Source: Myceligenerans indicum (GTDB lineage: Bacteria; Actinomycetota; Actinomycetes; Actinomycetales; Cellulomonadaceae). From it: DNA of 64,000 nucleotides. The stretch is from NCBI RefSeq assembly GCF_016742955.1, contig NZ_JABBYC010000003.1:1-64000 (forward strand). The letters run 5' to 3'. Of this stretch, positions 8,714 through 18,082 are shown one piece after another; within the stretch, counting starts at the first letter, position 1, and each line of letters opens with the position of its first letter. The position numbers and the translations under genes were made by a program. The notes below the pieces were generated by a model. That model saw only the letters and a list, made by a program, of their open reading frames with translations, had not been told where the DNA came from and ran no database searches.

Positions 8714-9196
8714 ATGAGCCTCTACGACATCCCCTTCCGCCGGATGGACGGCAGCGAGACCACGCTCGCCGACCATGCCGACGACGTCGTCCTTGTCGTC
8801 AACGTCGCGTCCCGCTGCGGTCTCACACCGCAGTACACGGCGCTCGAGCAGCTCCAGAAGACCTACGCCCAGCGCGGCTTCACCGTGATCGGCTTCCCCA
8901 GCAACCAGTTCTTCCAGGAGCTCGGCAGCAACGACAAGGTCGCCGAGTTCTGCTCCACCACCTACGGCGTGACCTTTCCCGTGGTCGACCGGGTCAAGGT
9001 GAACGGACGCCACACGCACCCGCTGTACACCGAGCTGAAGAAGACCGCGGATTCGGGCGGGCACTCCGGCCGGGTGCGGTGGAACTTCGAGAAGTTCCTC
9101 GTCCTGCCCGGCGGCGAGGTGCGGCGCTTCGAGCCGCGCACCGTCCCGGACTCCCCGGAAGTGGTCGAGCAGATCGAGGCGCACCTGCCCCGCTGA
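8714..9196 (+). CDS. Glutathione peroxidase-family thiol peroxidase
   Basis: 160 residues from the ATG at 8714 (MSLYDIPFRR) with an AGGA sequence 8 bases upstream; an earlier start would add 24 residues across that site. Thioredoxin-fold peroxidase: peroxidatic Cys35 in NVASRCGLTPQY, tetrad Gln65 in GFPSNQF, Trp/Asn in RWNFEKFLV, and a likely resolving Cys80 in EFCSTTYGV. The cysteine (not selenocysteine) plus resolving cysteine fits thioredoxin- or mycothiol-linked bacterial enzymes rather than true glutathione use. Convergent with the amine-oxidase-like gene, 70 bases apart. Confidence 0.93.
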   Translation: MSLYDIPFRRMDGSETTLADHADDVVLVVNVASRCGLTPQYTALEQLQKTYAQRGFTVIGFPSNQFFQELGSNDKVAEFCSTTYGVTFPVVDRVKVNGRHTHPLYTELKKTADSGGHSGRVRWNFEKFLVLPGGEVRRFEPRTVPDSPEVVEQIEAHLPR

Positions 9197-9266
9197 TCCC
9201 CGCCACGACGGGTACGACGCGTCGCGCCCTGTCGCCCGGCCACCCTGTCGCCCCGTACCGGCGCCC

Positions 9267-10667
9267 TCACTCCGCGGGCGGCGGGCTGCCGTTGACGGTC
9301 TCGCGGGACGGCGGCGCGTCCGGACGGGTCGCCGTGACGTCGCGAGGAATCATCGTGAACCCCTGCCAGTGGGACTCCATCGGACTCTGCTCCTCGTCGC
9401 GCGGCACGTGGTGGAACCCGATCGCCACCCACGCCACGACGTCGTCCAGCTCCTGGCGGTCCGCCACGTAGTCCGGTACCCCGCGTCCGCAGTGGCCGTC
9501 CCGGTTCGCCGTCGCGAACAGCTCGCAGTCCGACGCCTCGGTGAACGCGATGTCGTAGCCGCCGTGCTCGTGCCCGTCGTCCCGCGTGAACGTGAACGAC
9601 GACGACGCCCCCAGGTCGATCTCGTAGCTGACCGGGTGGCCGTCGTCGTTCCGGCGGTCCGGGTTCACCACCCGCCACCAGCGGCGGTCGGTCATCGTCC
9701 GGGTGTCCTCCCGGCCGATGCCGGTCAGGCTTCCCGACACCACACGGGACTTCGGCCCCATCTCGTCGGTGTCCGCGGCGTCGTACTGCTCGACGCGCTG
9801 CCCGCCGCGGCCGCCGAGGGCCCAGTGCATCTTCCACACCACGTTGTGCGAGTGGCTGGCCGCGTGGTCGTGGTCGCCCTCCCCGACCGCCCAGCCGTGC
9901 GCGGCGTCCGTGTAGTCCGCCGGCGACAGGTCTCCGGTGGCCCCGAGCTCCGGCGTGATCGACCCGTCCGCCCCGAACGTGTACTGGGTGACGTACTCGT
10001 ACCAGCCCACCTTCGAGATGGTCGAGAGCCGCAGGTCCGTCCGCCGCTCCACGAGCGGCTCGTCCCCGGGTTCCTCCCCGGTCGCGTGGTACGAGATGCC
10101 GCCGTCGACGGTCTCCCGGCACAGCACCTCGCGCGGCTCGACGCTTCCCACGCTGCCGTCACCGATCGTGGGCACCGGGGTGGTCAGCCGCTCCCCGCCG
10201 CACGACCGGGCGGTGAGCGTCAGCATCGACCGTCCGCCGAACCCCTGGGACGTGATGTCCTCCGTGTTCCGCAGGCCGGTGTCGTACGGCACCTCGAGCT
10301 GCCCGAGCGTGAGTGACGCGAGCACCTGCAGCGGTGCGTGCCCCGCCGGGGCGAAACTCACGTCCTCCAGCACCAGCCCGGCATTGTGGTCGACCCTCCA
10401 GCACATCGTCCACGCCGAACCGTTGCCGAGAGTCTCTGTGATCGGCTCGTTCTCGGCGCAGTCCGGTTCCTGCACGGCGGACGACCGCGCGGAGAGCCCA
10501 CGCGGTCCCGGCTCGCCACCCGTGGTCGGTCCGCCCAGGAACACGATCAGCGCCGCCGTCACCGCCCCGACGGCGACCAGGACCGCTGCCACGGCACTGC
10601 GGCCGTTCAGCGGCCGTACTCGACCACCGATCCCGCCCCGACGTCGTGCACCGCTCTGATCCGGCAC
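9267..10667 (-). CDS. Membrane-anchored copper amine oxidase-like protein, catalytic domain only
   Basis: 466 residues from GTG. Basic N terminus, one membrane segment (about 24-46, AVAAVLVAVGAVTAALIVF), short linker, then a region that reads like the copper amine oxidase catalytic domain from its first strand: CWRVDHNAGLVLEDVSF (89-105), LGQLEVPYDTG with the candidate catalytic base Asp129, LCRETVDGGISYH (182-194), KVGWYEYV with Tyr223 in the position of the topaquinone tyrosine of the NYDY motif (here WYEY), HSHNVVWKMHW with copper-ligand-like His272/His274, and FHHVPRDEEQSP with the third His (419/420). Classical enzymes are above 630 residues with N2/N3 domains that are absent here. Activity is inferred, not shown. 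It may instead be annotated as an uncharacterised secreted protein. Downstream of the surface repeat protein but separated by a hairpin. Confidence 0.75.
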   Translation of the reverse strand: MPDQSGARRRGGIGGRVRPLNGRSAVAAVLVAVGAVTAALIVFLGGPTTGGEPGPRGLSARSSAVQEPDCAENEPITETLGNGSAWTMCWRVDHNAGLVLEDVSFAPAGHAPLQVLASLTLGQLEVPYDTGLRNTEDITSQGFGGRSMLTLTARSCGGERLTTPVPTIGDGSVGSVEPREVLCRETVDGGISYHATGEEPGDEPLVERRTDLRLSTISKVGWYEYVTQYTFGADGSITPELGATGDLSPADYTDAAHGWAVGEGDHDHAASHSHNVVWKMHWALGGRGGQRVEQYDAADTDEMGPKSRVVSGSLTGIGREDTRTMTDRRWWRVVNPDRRNDDGHPVSYEIDLGASSSFTFTRDDGHEHGGYDIAFTEASDCELFATANRDGHCGRGVPDYVADRQELDDVVAWVAIGFHHVPRDEEQSPMESHWQGFTMIPRDVTATRPDAPPSRETVNGSPPPAE

Positions 10668-10728
10668 CCTTCCACCCCCTGAGAATCGCTGGTGAGCCCC
10701 CTGGCCCCCACCGATCTTCAGACACGGA

Positions 10729-10762
10729 CCGGCCCGGCGCGACTTGCGTCACGCCGGGCCGG
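10729..10762 (-). terminator. Terminator after the surface repeat protein
   Basis: CCGGCCCGGCG pairs with CGCCGGGCCGG, extended after one C-A mismatch by GAC/GTC, around a TTGC loop. It lies 56 bases past the stop of the 1480-residue gene and before the amine-oxidase-like gene. No T tract, as is common in this GC range. Confidence 0.65.
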
Positions 10763-10817
10763 CCGCGGTTCTCTCCGTGGCGCCGACCGTCAGGCGGTCG
10801 GCGCTACGGCCGGTTCG

Positions 10818-13800
10818 TCATCCCAGGCGCATCACCTTCCGTCGGCGGATCAGCACCGCACCTGCTGCGAGCAGCAGGAACGACAGGGCGGCGTACCGCC
10901 ATGCCTCCGAGCCGGTCGCGGCGAGCCGGCCTCCGCCGGCGCCGTCACCGGCGCCGTCGTCGCCCGCCCCGTCCGGGCTTGCCGACTCATCGCCGCCGGG
11001 AGCCGGCGGGTCGAAGAAGCTGGCCAGTGCCCGGTCACCATTGACGGCGCTCGTGGCGACGCCCACGTGGATCTCCGGGGTGAAGTCGGACGGGATCGTG
11101 AAGGTCCAGCTGACGACACCGTCCTCGTCCGCCGCGGTCGCCTTGAACGTGATGTCCGACCCGTGGATCTCCCCGATGACGAGCTCGCCGGGGTCGAAGC
11201 CCGAGGCGTAGAACGTCTGGGTGTCACCCGGAGAGACCGTGCCCTCCTCGAACCAGGCCTTCAGCACACGGTCCATGCCGTCCGGACCACAGACCGCGAT
11301 CGGCACCGAGGCACCGTCGCTGCCGTCCTCCGGCGTGGCGAGGATCTCGTAGAGCCCCGGGTCCGAGCCCTCGGGCACCGCGACCGTCACCTGGAAACCG
11401 CACCGGTCGTTCACCGTGGCCATGACCGGTTCGCCCAGGGGCTCCCCGTCCGGACCGGTGAGCTGCACCTCGACCTCGGTACCGGCCGTGAAGCCCATAC
11501 CGGTGACGACCACGTCGCCGCCGGCCATCACGGTCTCCGTGGTGGCGAACATGGTCGGGGCGGAGCATGCGCCGCCACCCTGACCGTCCGAGACCACGTA
11601 CACCATGGTGGTGGCCTCGAGACCGGTGGCCTCGTCGACCCCGACGACGGTGTGCACGCCGATCTCGGCGTCGTCCGGGACGTTCAGCGCCATGACGAAC
11701 GTTCCGTCCGCCTCCGCCTCGAACGGCTCGGGTTCGCCGAGCACGTTCCCGTCCGCGTCCGTCAAGTACAGGGTCACCATGCCGTTCGGCGTGTATCCCG
11801 TACCCGTGATGTCCGTGGAGGCACCGGGTTCGACCTCGACCGGCTCGGCCGTGACCGCGGGGTCGATCTCGCCCGTGTCACCACCGTCGGTCACGGTCAG
11901 CGGGGCCTGCACCGCCGTGTCCGTGGTGTCGTCGGTACCGGTCACCATGAAGTCACCCGGCTCGGCGTCCTCGGGAACCACGAGCGGCGTGGTGAACATG
12001 CCGTCCGCGTCCGTCGGGACATCGGCGACCGGATCACCGACGGGGTTGCCGTCGGCGTCGGTCAGCTGGACCGTGACGGTGCTGTCGGGCGTGTAGCCCT
12101 CACCCGTCACGTCGGTGCTCCCGCCCGGTTCCGTCTGCGACGGATCGGCCGAGAGCACCGGGTCGATCTCGCCCGGGACGTCCGGCTCGTTCGACTCGCT
12201 CGGCGCCACCGTCAGCGGGGTCTGTGCCGGGGTGCCGGACTCGTCGTCGGTTCCGATGACCGAGAAGTCACCAGGCTTCGCGCCTGCGGGAACACACAGC
12301 TCCACGCTGAACGCACCATCCGCATCCGTGTCAGCCATGACCGGGTCACCCACGGGGTTGCCGTCGGCGTCCGTCAGCTGCACCGTCACCGTCGAGCTCG
12401 GCGTGTAGCCCTCACCCGACACCACCGCGCAGTCACCCGGAACGACCTCGGCGGAGTCCACCGAGACCGCCGGCGCGACCGCGTCCAGCGGCGGAGTCAC
12501 CGTCAACGAGGTCTGTGCCGCGGCGCCGGTGGTGTCGTCCGTGCCGGTGATGGTGTAGTCGCCCGGCTCGGTCTCCTTCATGATCACGGCGGGAAGGGTG
12601 AAGCCACCCATCTCGTCCGAGACGGTCGTCACCGGACCGCCCACGGGGTTGCCGTCGGGGCCGACCAGCTGGATCGTGACAGTGCTGTCGGGCGTGTACC
12701 CGGCGCCGACGATCTCCGTGGCATCGCCTGGCGCCACCACGTCCGGATCGACGACGATCGTCGGCGACATCCCCGGCTCGGGTGTCACGGTCAGCGGGGT
12801 CTGTGCCGGGGTGCCGGACTCGTCGTCGGTACCGATGACCGAGAAGTCACCAGGCTCCGCGCCTGCCGGAACACACAGCTCCACACTGAACGCGCCGTTC
12901 GCGTCGGTGTCGACCATGACCGGGTCACCCACGGGGTTGCCGTCGGCGTCCGTCAGCTGCACCGTCACCGTCGAGCTCGGCGTGTACCCCTCACCCGACA
13001 CCACCGCGCAGTCACCCGGAACAACCTCACCCGGATCCACCGAGACCGACGGCGCGACCACGTCCACCGGGGTCACCGTCAGCGGATCGTCCGCCACCGC
13101 ACCCGTGGCGTCGTCCGTGCCGGTGATGGTGTAGCCACCCGGCTCGGCATCCGCCGGGACCGTCACCGGCGTGGTGAACATGCCCGTATCGTCCGTGTCA
13201 ACCGTGACCGGGTCTCCGACGGGGTTGCCGTCGGCATCGGTCAGCTGCACCGTCACCGTCGAGTTCGGCGTGTAGCCGTCGCCGGTCACGTCGGTGGTCT
13301 CGCCCGGTGCGACCTCGCCCGGATCCACCGAGACCGACGGCTCCATCGGAGCCGGCTGGATCATGACGGGGGTCTCGGCCGGGGTTCCGGTCGTGTCGTC
13401 GGTGCCGATGACCGTGTAGTCACCCGGCGACGCGTCCGCGGCCGGGCAGACCTCGACCGTGAACGCGCCGTTCGCGTCGGTGTCGACCATGACCGGGTCA
13501 CCCACGGGGTTGCCGTCGGCGTCCGTCAGCTGCACCGTCACCGTCGAGCTCGGGGTGTACCCCTCGCCCGACACCACCGTGCAGTCGCCGGCCACGACCT
13601 GCGCCGGGGCGGCCGAGAGTGCCGGTGTCACGGCGGTGAACCCGCAGGCGTCGACCCGGACGGCCGAGTTGCCCAGACCGATGCTGCCCAGGTCGCCCTG
13701 CGCCAGGCCCAGCCAGAGCGCCGAGACCTGGAGCGAGTCGAGGGACTCGTCACCGGCGTCTGTCGTGCAGGTCGTCGTCTCCTGGTGGTTGATCTGCAGC

Positions 13801-15260
13801 GAGACGAACTGCGTGACCACGTCGAACACCGGTGACAGGGCGTTCCCGACGGTCTGTGTGACCAACCCTGTCTTGATGTCGGTGATGAGCAGGTCGAACA
13901 CCGCGTGCCCCTCGTCGCTGACGAGGAAGTCGTACACGGTGGCGAACACCGGGGTCAGCAGCACGCCCGCGGTGTTGACCGTCGTCGCCAGGGCGGTGCA
14001 GATGATCGAGGCGGTGGCACCCGTGCAGTTCTGCTCCACCGGCGGGAAGTTCCCGCCGGCCGCGTCCGCCAGGTTGACCGTCCACGACACATCGATGACG
14101 TCGCCGGGAAGCGGGCCCTCCTGGTACCACTGGCAGCTGATCGTGACGGCGCTCAGCGACTCGTCGATCGCGGTCGCCATGATCTGGATGGCTTCCTCGA
14201 TCAGCTCGTGCACGCCCTCGGCGACCTGCGGGTAGGTCTGGTCGTCGATGACCTCGGTGTTGGGAGCGAGGCCGTTCATGCCGGCGTCGTCGCCCCCGGC
14301 CCACGGGTCGTTGCCCTCAACCAGGTGCTCCAGGTGGATCTGCGCCTCACCGGTGGAGAAGTCGATGGTGACGAGCTGGTTGGCCGAGGTGAGCGGCTCA
14401 CCCACCACGGCGTTGACGATCGTCTCCTGCATGTTGGAGTCGACCGAGCAGTCCGGCGCGGGAAGGCCGGGAACGTCCAGCACGCTGATCAGATCGGTGA
14501 CGTCGAAGACCTGGTTGACCAGGTCTTCGACCGTCGTATCGATCTGACCGCCCAGGTCGTAGATCTGCGCCGCGGCATCCTCGATCGCCGGCGAGTGCAG
14601 CAGCAGCGAGGCATCACCCAGGACGTACTGCCCCGGGCCGGTCACCCCACCGTCCGGATCCAGGAACACGCCGTCCTCGGCGATCACCTCGGAGCCCATG
14701 GCGCCGAGCTGCAGGTCGAGCCGGTCGGCCACCGCGTCGGTGATGCCGGCCACGCCCGCCGTGTCCGCGAGGGCCAGGAGGTCGAGCGTCGTCGTCCCCC
14801 AGTCGCCCTCGGCAGTTCCGTCGATCGTGACGCCGCCGTCGGGACCGATCAGCCCGGAGGCCGCCCGTCCGTCGAACGGCGAGGTGGCCTCACTGGTGCT
14901 GGCGAGTGCTCCCAGCTGGCCGAGATCCATGAACTGGTCGACGGGCAGCGCGACGTCCCCGAGTTGCAGCAGCTGGGACCCGAGCAGATCGGCGTCCAGG
15001 TTCTGGGTGTTGGGACCCGCGTCGGTGTCCCAGCCCGCGTCCGAGGTCGCCGCACCGACGAGCTCCTGTTCCATGAGCTCAGACATCAGCACACCGGCCC
15101 CGGCCTCCGCGGGGTCGTCAGGGTAGGTGTCGAGCGCCTGTGCGGGGACGCTCAACCCTGCGACGCAAAGCGCGGCGCCTGCACCGATCGCGACAGGACG
15201 CTGCCATTTCGCGCCACCTCGCAATCGGCGTCGTCGTGAAGACAACTGTGTTCGCCTCAA
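10818..15260 (-). CDS. Sortase-anchored surface protein with eight Ig-like repeats
   Basis: 1480 residues from a TTG at 15258-15260; a stop codon lies four codons upstream in frame and GAGGAG is 9 bases before it, fixing the start. Signal peptide with twin-Arg-rich N terminus to about residue 43 (GLSVPAQA). Residues 44-540 are a large N-terminal region resembling the choice-of-anchor G family (LLGSQLLQLGDVALPV, ITDAVADRLDLQLGAMG). Residues about 545-1330 hold eight repeats of about 97 residues with core GYTPxSTVTVQLTDADGNPVG and GDYTVTGTDDTTG. Repeats 1, 3 and 5 carry a GDC...VELC cysteine pair. The end has LAATG (1446-1450), a hydrophobic helix and RRRK: an LAXTG signal for class E sortase. 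Probably an adhesin or wall-surface stalk. The LuxR-type regulator gene lies 227 bases upstream on the same strand. Confidence 0.9.
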   Translation of the reverse strand: MRRTQLSSRRRRLRGGAKWQRPVAIGAGAALCVAGLSVPAQALDTYPDDPAEAGAGVLMSELMEQELVGAATSDAGWDTDAGPNTQNLDADLLGSQLLQLGDVALPVDQFMDLGQLGALASTSEATSPFDGRAASGLIGPDGGVTIDGTAEGDWGTTTLDLLALADTAGVAGITDAVADRLDLQLGAMGSEVIAEDGVFLDPDGGVTGPGQYVLGDASLLLHSPAIEDAAAQIYDLGGQIDTTVEDLVNQVFDVTDLISVLDVPGLPAPDCSVDSNMQETIVNAVVGEPLTSANQLVTIDFSTGEAQIHLEHLVEGNDPWAGGDDAGMNGLAPNTEVIDDQTYPQVAEGVHELIEEAIQIMATAIDESLSAVTISCQWYQEGPLPGDVIDVSWTVNLADAAGGNFPPVEQNCTGATASIICTALATTVNTAGVLLTPVFATVYDFLVSDEGHAVFDLLITDIKTGLVTQTVGNALSPVFDVVTQFVSLQINHQETTTCTTDAGDESLDSLQVSALWLGLAQGDLGSIGLGNSAVRVDACGFTAVTPALSAAPAQVVAGDCTVVSGEGYTPSSTVTVQLTDADGNPVGDPVMVDTDANGAFTVEVCPAADASPGDYTVIGTDDTTGTPAETPVMIQPAPMEPSVSVDPGEVAPGETTDVTGDGYTPNSTVTVQLTDADGNPVGDPVTVDTDDTGMFTTPVTVPADAEPGGYTITGTDDATGAVADDPLTVTPVDVVAPSVSVDPGEVVPGDCAVVSGEGYTPSSTVTVQLTDADGNPVGDPVMVDTDANGAFSVELCVPAGAEPGDFSVIGTDDESGTPAQTPLTVTPEPGMSPTIVVDPDVVAPGDATEIVGAGYTPDSTVTIQLVGPDGNPVGGPVTTVSDEMGGFTLPAVIMKETEPGDYTITGTDDTTGAAAQTSLTVTPPLDAVAPAVSVDSAEVVPGDCAVVSGEGYTPSSTVTVQLTDADGNPVGDPVMADTDADGAFSVELCVPAGAKPGDFSVIGTDDESGTPAQTPLTVAPSESNEPDVPGEIDPVLSADPSQTEPGGSTDVTGEGYTPDSTVTVQLTDADGNPVGDPVADVPTDADGMFTTPLVVPEDAEPGDFMVTGTDDTTDTAVQAPLTVTDGGDTGEIDPAVTAEPVEVEPGASTDITGTGYTPNGMVTLYLTDADGNVLGEPEPFEAEADGTFVMALNVPDDAEIGVHTVVGVDEATGLEATTMVYVVSDGQGGGACSAPTMFATTETVMAGGDVVVTGMGFTAGTEVEVQLTGPDGEPLGEPVMATVNDRCGFQVTVAVPEGSDPGLYEILATPEDGSDGASVPIAVCGPDGMDRVLKAWFEEGTVSPGDTQTFYASGFDPGELVIGEIHGSDITFKATAADEDGVVSWTFTIPSDFTPEIHVGVATSAVNGDRALASFFDPPAPGGDESASPDGAGDDGAGDGAGGGRLAATGSEAWRYAALSFLLLAAGAVLIRRRKVMRLG
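11280..13620 (-). repeat. Eight tandem domain-coding repeats of about 290 bp
   Basis: DNA encoding the eight Ig-like domains. The segment coding GYTPSSTVTVQLTDADGNPVG is almost base-identical around 12040, 12380, 12960, 13230 and 13520, and the blocks near 12210-12440 and 12790-13030 match each other closely over more than 200 bases. The higher identity between alternate copies points to duplication of a two-domain unit and recent homogenisation. Short-read assembly may have changed the copy number. Confidence 0.85.
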
Positions 15261-15429
15261 AGGAATTCACTCCTCATAGGTTTCGCCGTCTGGGCGGCGC
15301 CGGAATTACGGCGGGAACGTGAAAAACACACGAGTCCCACGTTCAGCGAACACAAGATTCTGAGCATATGCATGCTCTGTCATCAGATATGCCCCAACGC
15401 AGGCGAGCGCAACATGGAGCACTCAATAC

Positions 15430-15454
15430 ATTTCAGTTGAGCTAAGACTGAAAT
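15430..15454. promoter_or_regulatory. Perfect inverted repeat ATTTCAGT-N9-ACTGAAAT
   Basis: Eight-base arms around TGAGCTAAG in a locally AT-rich stretch (about 15350-15465) between the LuxR-type regulator stop and the surface-protein start. It is about 170 bases upstream of the surface-protein TTG, in promoter territory, and about 34 bases after the regulator stop. It has the size of a dimeric HTH operator. A terminator role is less likely because the arms are AT-rich and no T tract follows. Confidence 0.45.
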
Positions 15455-15487
15455 ATTCTGATCTTTCGCACCCTCGGGCTCCGGCGG

Positions 15488-17929
15488 CTACACCTCGGCG
15501 GCGGCCCACCGCGGCGGGCACTCCTCGGCCAGGCGGATGAGATCCCTGCGGTCGCGGATGCCGAGGCGGCGATACACCTGCCGCAGCCGGTTCACCACCG
15601 TGCGTTCGGAGACGAACACCGACTCGGCGATCTTCGAGTTCGTCGCGCCCTTCAGCGCCAGGCGCACCATCGTCCTCTCGTCCCGGCGAAGCCCCTCCCA
15701 CCGATTGCTCGCCACCGCACCGCCGGAGGCGGTCTGCGCCGTGTCGATGCCACGTGTCCAGCCCGCCAGCCCGGCCAGCTGCGCGAGGGTCCGGCCCCGG
15801 TCGAAGGCCGCCACCGCCACTCCCGCATCCCCCCGCGCCGCCCGGAAGCGACCGTACGCGACGAGGGTCCGCACGTGCTGGCGGATCGACGCCGGGGGCG
15901 TCGAGGCCCGAACCGCCTCGTCGAAGGCGGCCAGTGCGCGCTCGCCGTCCGCGAGCAGGGCCGCCCCGCGCGCGGCGGCCGCCCGCAGGTCCGCAGACAG
16001 GGCTCCGCAGTCGTTCACCGCGCTGCCCCCGATCGCCGCCGACAGCGCCTGGACCTCGCCCGCGGACACCGCCGCGTCCACCAGGTCGGCCCGCACCATG
16101 ACCGGGCACTGGTACGGCCACCGGCACTGCTCGGCCGACACCGCCAGCAACGACACCGCCTCGCGCGCACGGCCGAGCAGGAGGTGGGCGGCCCCGACGT
16201 CGGCGGCGAACTCCGCGGCCGCACGTGCCGACCAGTTGCCGAGCGCGTCCGGCACACCCACATCCGGCACCCGGCCGTCGATGGCCGCGTCGGCGAGCGC
16301 CGTGAGCCCGCGCGGAACCAGCCAGCCGTCGCACCCCGGACGGAGCCTGCGGATGATATCGAGCTGCCGTCGCACGTCGTGGAACTGGCCCTCGACCGCG
16401 GCGACCATGGCCACGCTGAGGCTCCGGGCCACCTGCTCCGCGACCCCGCGAGCATCGTCGTCGACGTGCGCGGCCACGAGCGCGCGGGCGCCCGACACGT
16501 CCCCGAGCATGAGCCGCATCCTGATCTGCAGCTGAAGTCCCAGCCAGTGCTGGCCGGGCGTCTCCCCCACCGCCTCCAGGTCGGCACGGAGCCGGGCCGG
16601 GTCACGCACGACCCCCTCGGACTCGACCCGGAGTGCGGCGGCCGTCAGGCGCCGGGACGACTCGCGGGCAGGCTCGGGGATCCCGGTGGCGGCCCGCCAC
16701 CAGACGTGGTCGGCCCATTCCCGGCAGTCAACGTCTCCCGACGCACCTGCGCGCGGCACGCCCCAGGTCTGGCCGGCCAGCACCGACACCGTGAACGCCA
16801 GGGCACGGTTCTTCGGGCACGCCACGGACAACGGGCCTGCTCGCAGCACCGGGTTCAGCTCCTGCATGTGCAGGCCGCGGAGCATCGCCTCGCTCCTGCG
16901 CTCGGCGGTCGGCGCGGCAGGGGGCTCGGCCTTGTTCCGCTCCGCGCACAGCACGGCCACGAGCGGATGGCGCAGGAACCACGTGCCGTCGTGCGCCTCG
17001 GTGAGGCCGAGGCCGGCGAGCACGCGCAACGACGGGTCGTCCCCGAGCCCGGCAGCCCCGTCCCAGGGCTCCTCGCCGAGACACGACCCGGCCTGGCGCA
17101 GCACGAAGGAGGCGAGCAGGTCGGCGCCGGACTCGTCGACCCTCTCGAGGAGGTGGCGGTAGGTCCGGCGGGCGGCGGTGCCTGCCGCGTCGGGCCCGTG
17201 CCAGAGCGCGCCGCCGCGCAGCTGCGCCACCGAGAGCTCCTGGGCCAGTTCGAGGGCGAGCCGGGGGTTCCCCTCGCTCCACCAGGTGATCCGTTCGACG
17301 ACGTCCGCGGCGATCGACAGGCCGAGCGCGTCGGTGAGGAAGGCGCGCAGCGCGGGCGCCCCGAGAGGCCCCAGGCGAAGGACGTCGAGTTCGTCCGGGA
17401 GCACGTCCGGCGCCAGTTCCTCCGCGGCGACGACGACCCGGCAGTCCAGTGCGAACGCCTCGTCGGCCAGGCGCTGCAGCCAGGCGAGGCGTTTCTCCGT
17501 CAGCACTCCCGCGTCGTCGACGAAGACGACGCGCGGGATCTTCCCGCCGAGGTTCTCGGTGACGCTCTCGAAGAAGCCGGTCGCGACGTTCCCGTCGGCG
17601 TCCGAGGGCAGGACCACGAGGTCCGATCGTTCGGTCGGGCCGAGGAACCGGGCATGCGGACGGCGGGACCAGATCCGCTGCACCCGCAGCACCGGGACGT
17701 CCGGGCCCAGACCGCGCAGCGCGTGCATGACCGTCGCCGTCTTCCCGGAACCGCTCGGGCCGATCACCATCAAGGTACGTGGATCGATCTCTCCGGCGAC
17801 CCCGGCGATCGTCCGCGTTTCCCGGTCTCTTCCGTGAAGCGCGTATTCGCGCAGGTTCTCTGTCGACAGGTCGACGGTCTGTCGAGGCTCACCATCGAGC
17901 ACTCGAGTCGGTACAGTCCGGGTCCTCAC
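15488..17929 (-). CDS. Large ATP-binding LuxR-family transcriptional regulator
   Basis: About 813 residues from a GTG at 17927-17929, preceded by AGGGGG; a GTG two codons earlier is equally possible and a TTG at 18020-18022 would add 31 poorly coding residues. N-terminal STAND/AAA-type ATPase: Walker A MVIGPSGSGKTATV (about 54-67), Walker-B-like PRVVFVDDAGV, then a long helical middle without clear motifs (probable TPR-like sensor region), and a C-terminal LuxR/GerE helix-turn-helix (last 65 residues; LALKGATNSKIAESVFVSER, then VNRLRQVYRRLGI). This is the LAL/MalT-like architecture, which responds to a ligand and ATP. The surface-protein gene follows on the same strand, making it the obvious candidate target. 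The signal is unknown. Confidence 0.85.
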   Translation of the reverse strand: MRTRTVPTRVLDGEPRQTVDLSTENLREYALHGRDRETRTIAGVAGEIDPRTLMVIGPSGSGKTATVMHALRGLGPDVPVLRVQRIWSRRPHARFLGPTERSDLVVLPSDADGNVATGFFESVTENLGGKIPRVVFVDDAGVLTEKRLAWLQRLADEAFALDCRVVVAAEELAPDVLPDELDVLRLGPLGAPALRAFLTDALGLSIAADVVERITWWSEGNPRLALELAQELSVAQLRGGALWHGPDAAGTAARRTYRHLLERVDESGADLLASFVLRQAGSCLGEEPWDGAAGLGDDPSLRVLAGLGLTEAHDGTWFLRHPLVAVLCAERNKAEPPAAPTAERRSEAMLRGLHMQELNPVLRAGPLSVACPKNRALAFTVSVLAGQTWGVPRAGASGDVDCREWADHVWWRAATGIPEPARESSRRLTAAALRVESEGVVRDPARLRADLEAVGETPGQHWLGLQLQIRMRLMLGDVSGARALVAAHVDDDARGVAEQVARSLSVAMVAAVEGQFHDVRRQLDIIRRLRPGCDGWLVPRGLTALADAAIDGRVPDVGVPDALGNWSARAAAEFAADVGAAHLLLGRAREAVSLLAVSAEQCRWPYQCPVMVRADLVDAAVSAGEVQALSAAIGGSAVNDCGALSADLRAAAARGAALLADGERALAAFDEAVRASTPPASIRQHVRTLVAYGRFRAARGDAGVAVAAFDRGRTLAQLAGLAGWTRGIDTAQTASGGAVASNRWEGLRRDERTMVRLALKGATNSKIAESVFVSERTVVNRLRQVYRRLGIRDRRDLIRLAEECPPRWAAAEV

Positions 17930-18082
17930 GCGCACCCACCCCCTTTTTGTGGCAGCGGTTACTTTTCCCGGGGGTGCGATGCGAGTGTATGACGAAAATG
18001 AGATCTTGCTTGGTTTACGCAAGTGGTGCGGGTGGGATTAATGTTCGCTTGCCGGAATTGTGCGCAGGCATCCCCCGCTTCC

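Noticed and set aside
10692..13835. 1047-codon plus-strand frame with apparent repeats opposite the surface protein
   Set aside because: Its repeats are the antisense image of the Ig-like domain repeats; the minus-strand frame has a signal peptide, anchor and conserved domains.
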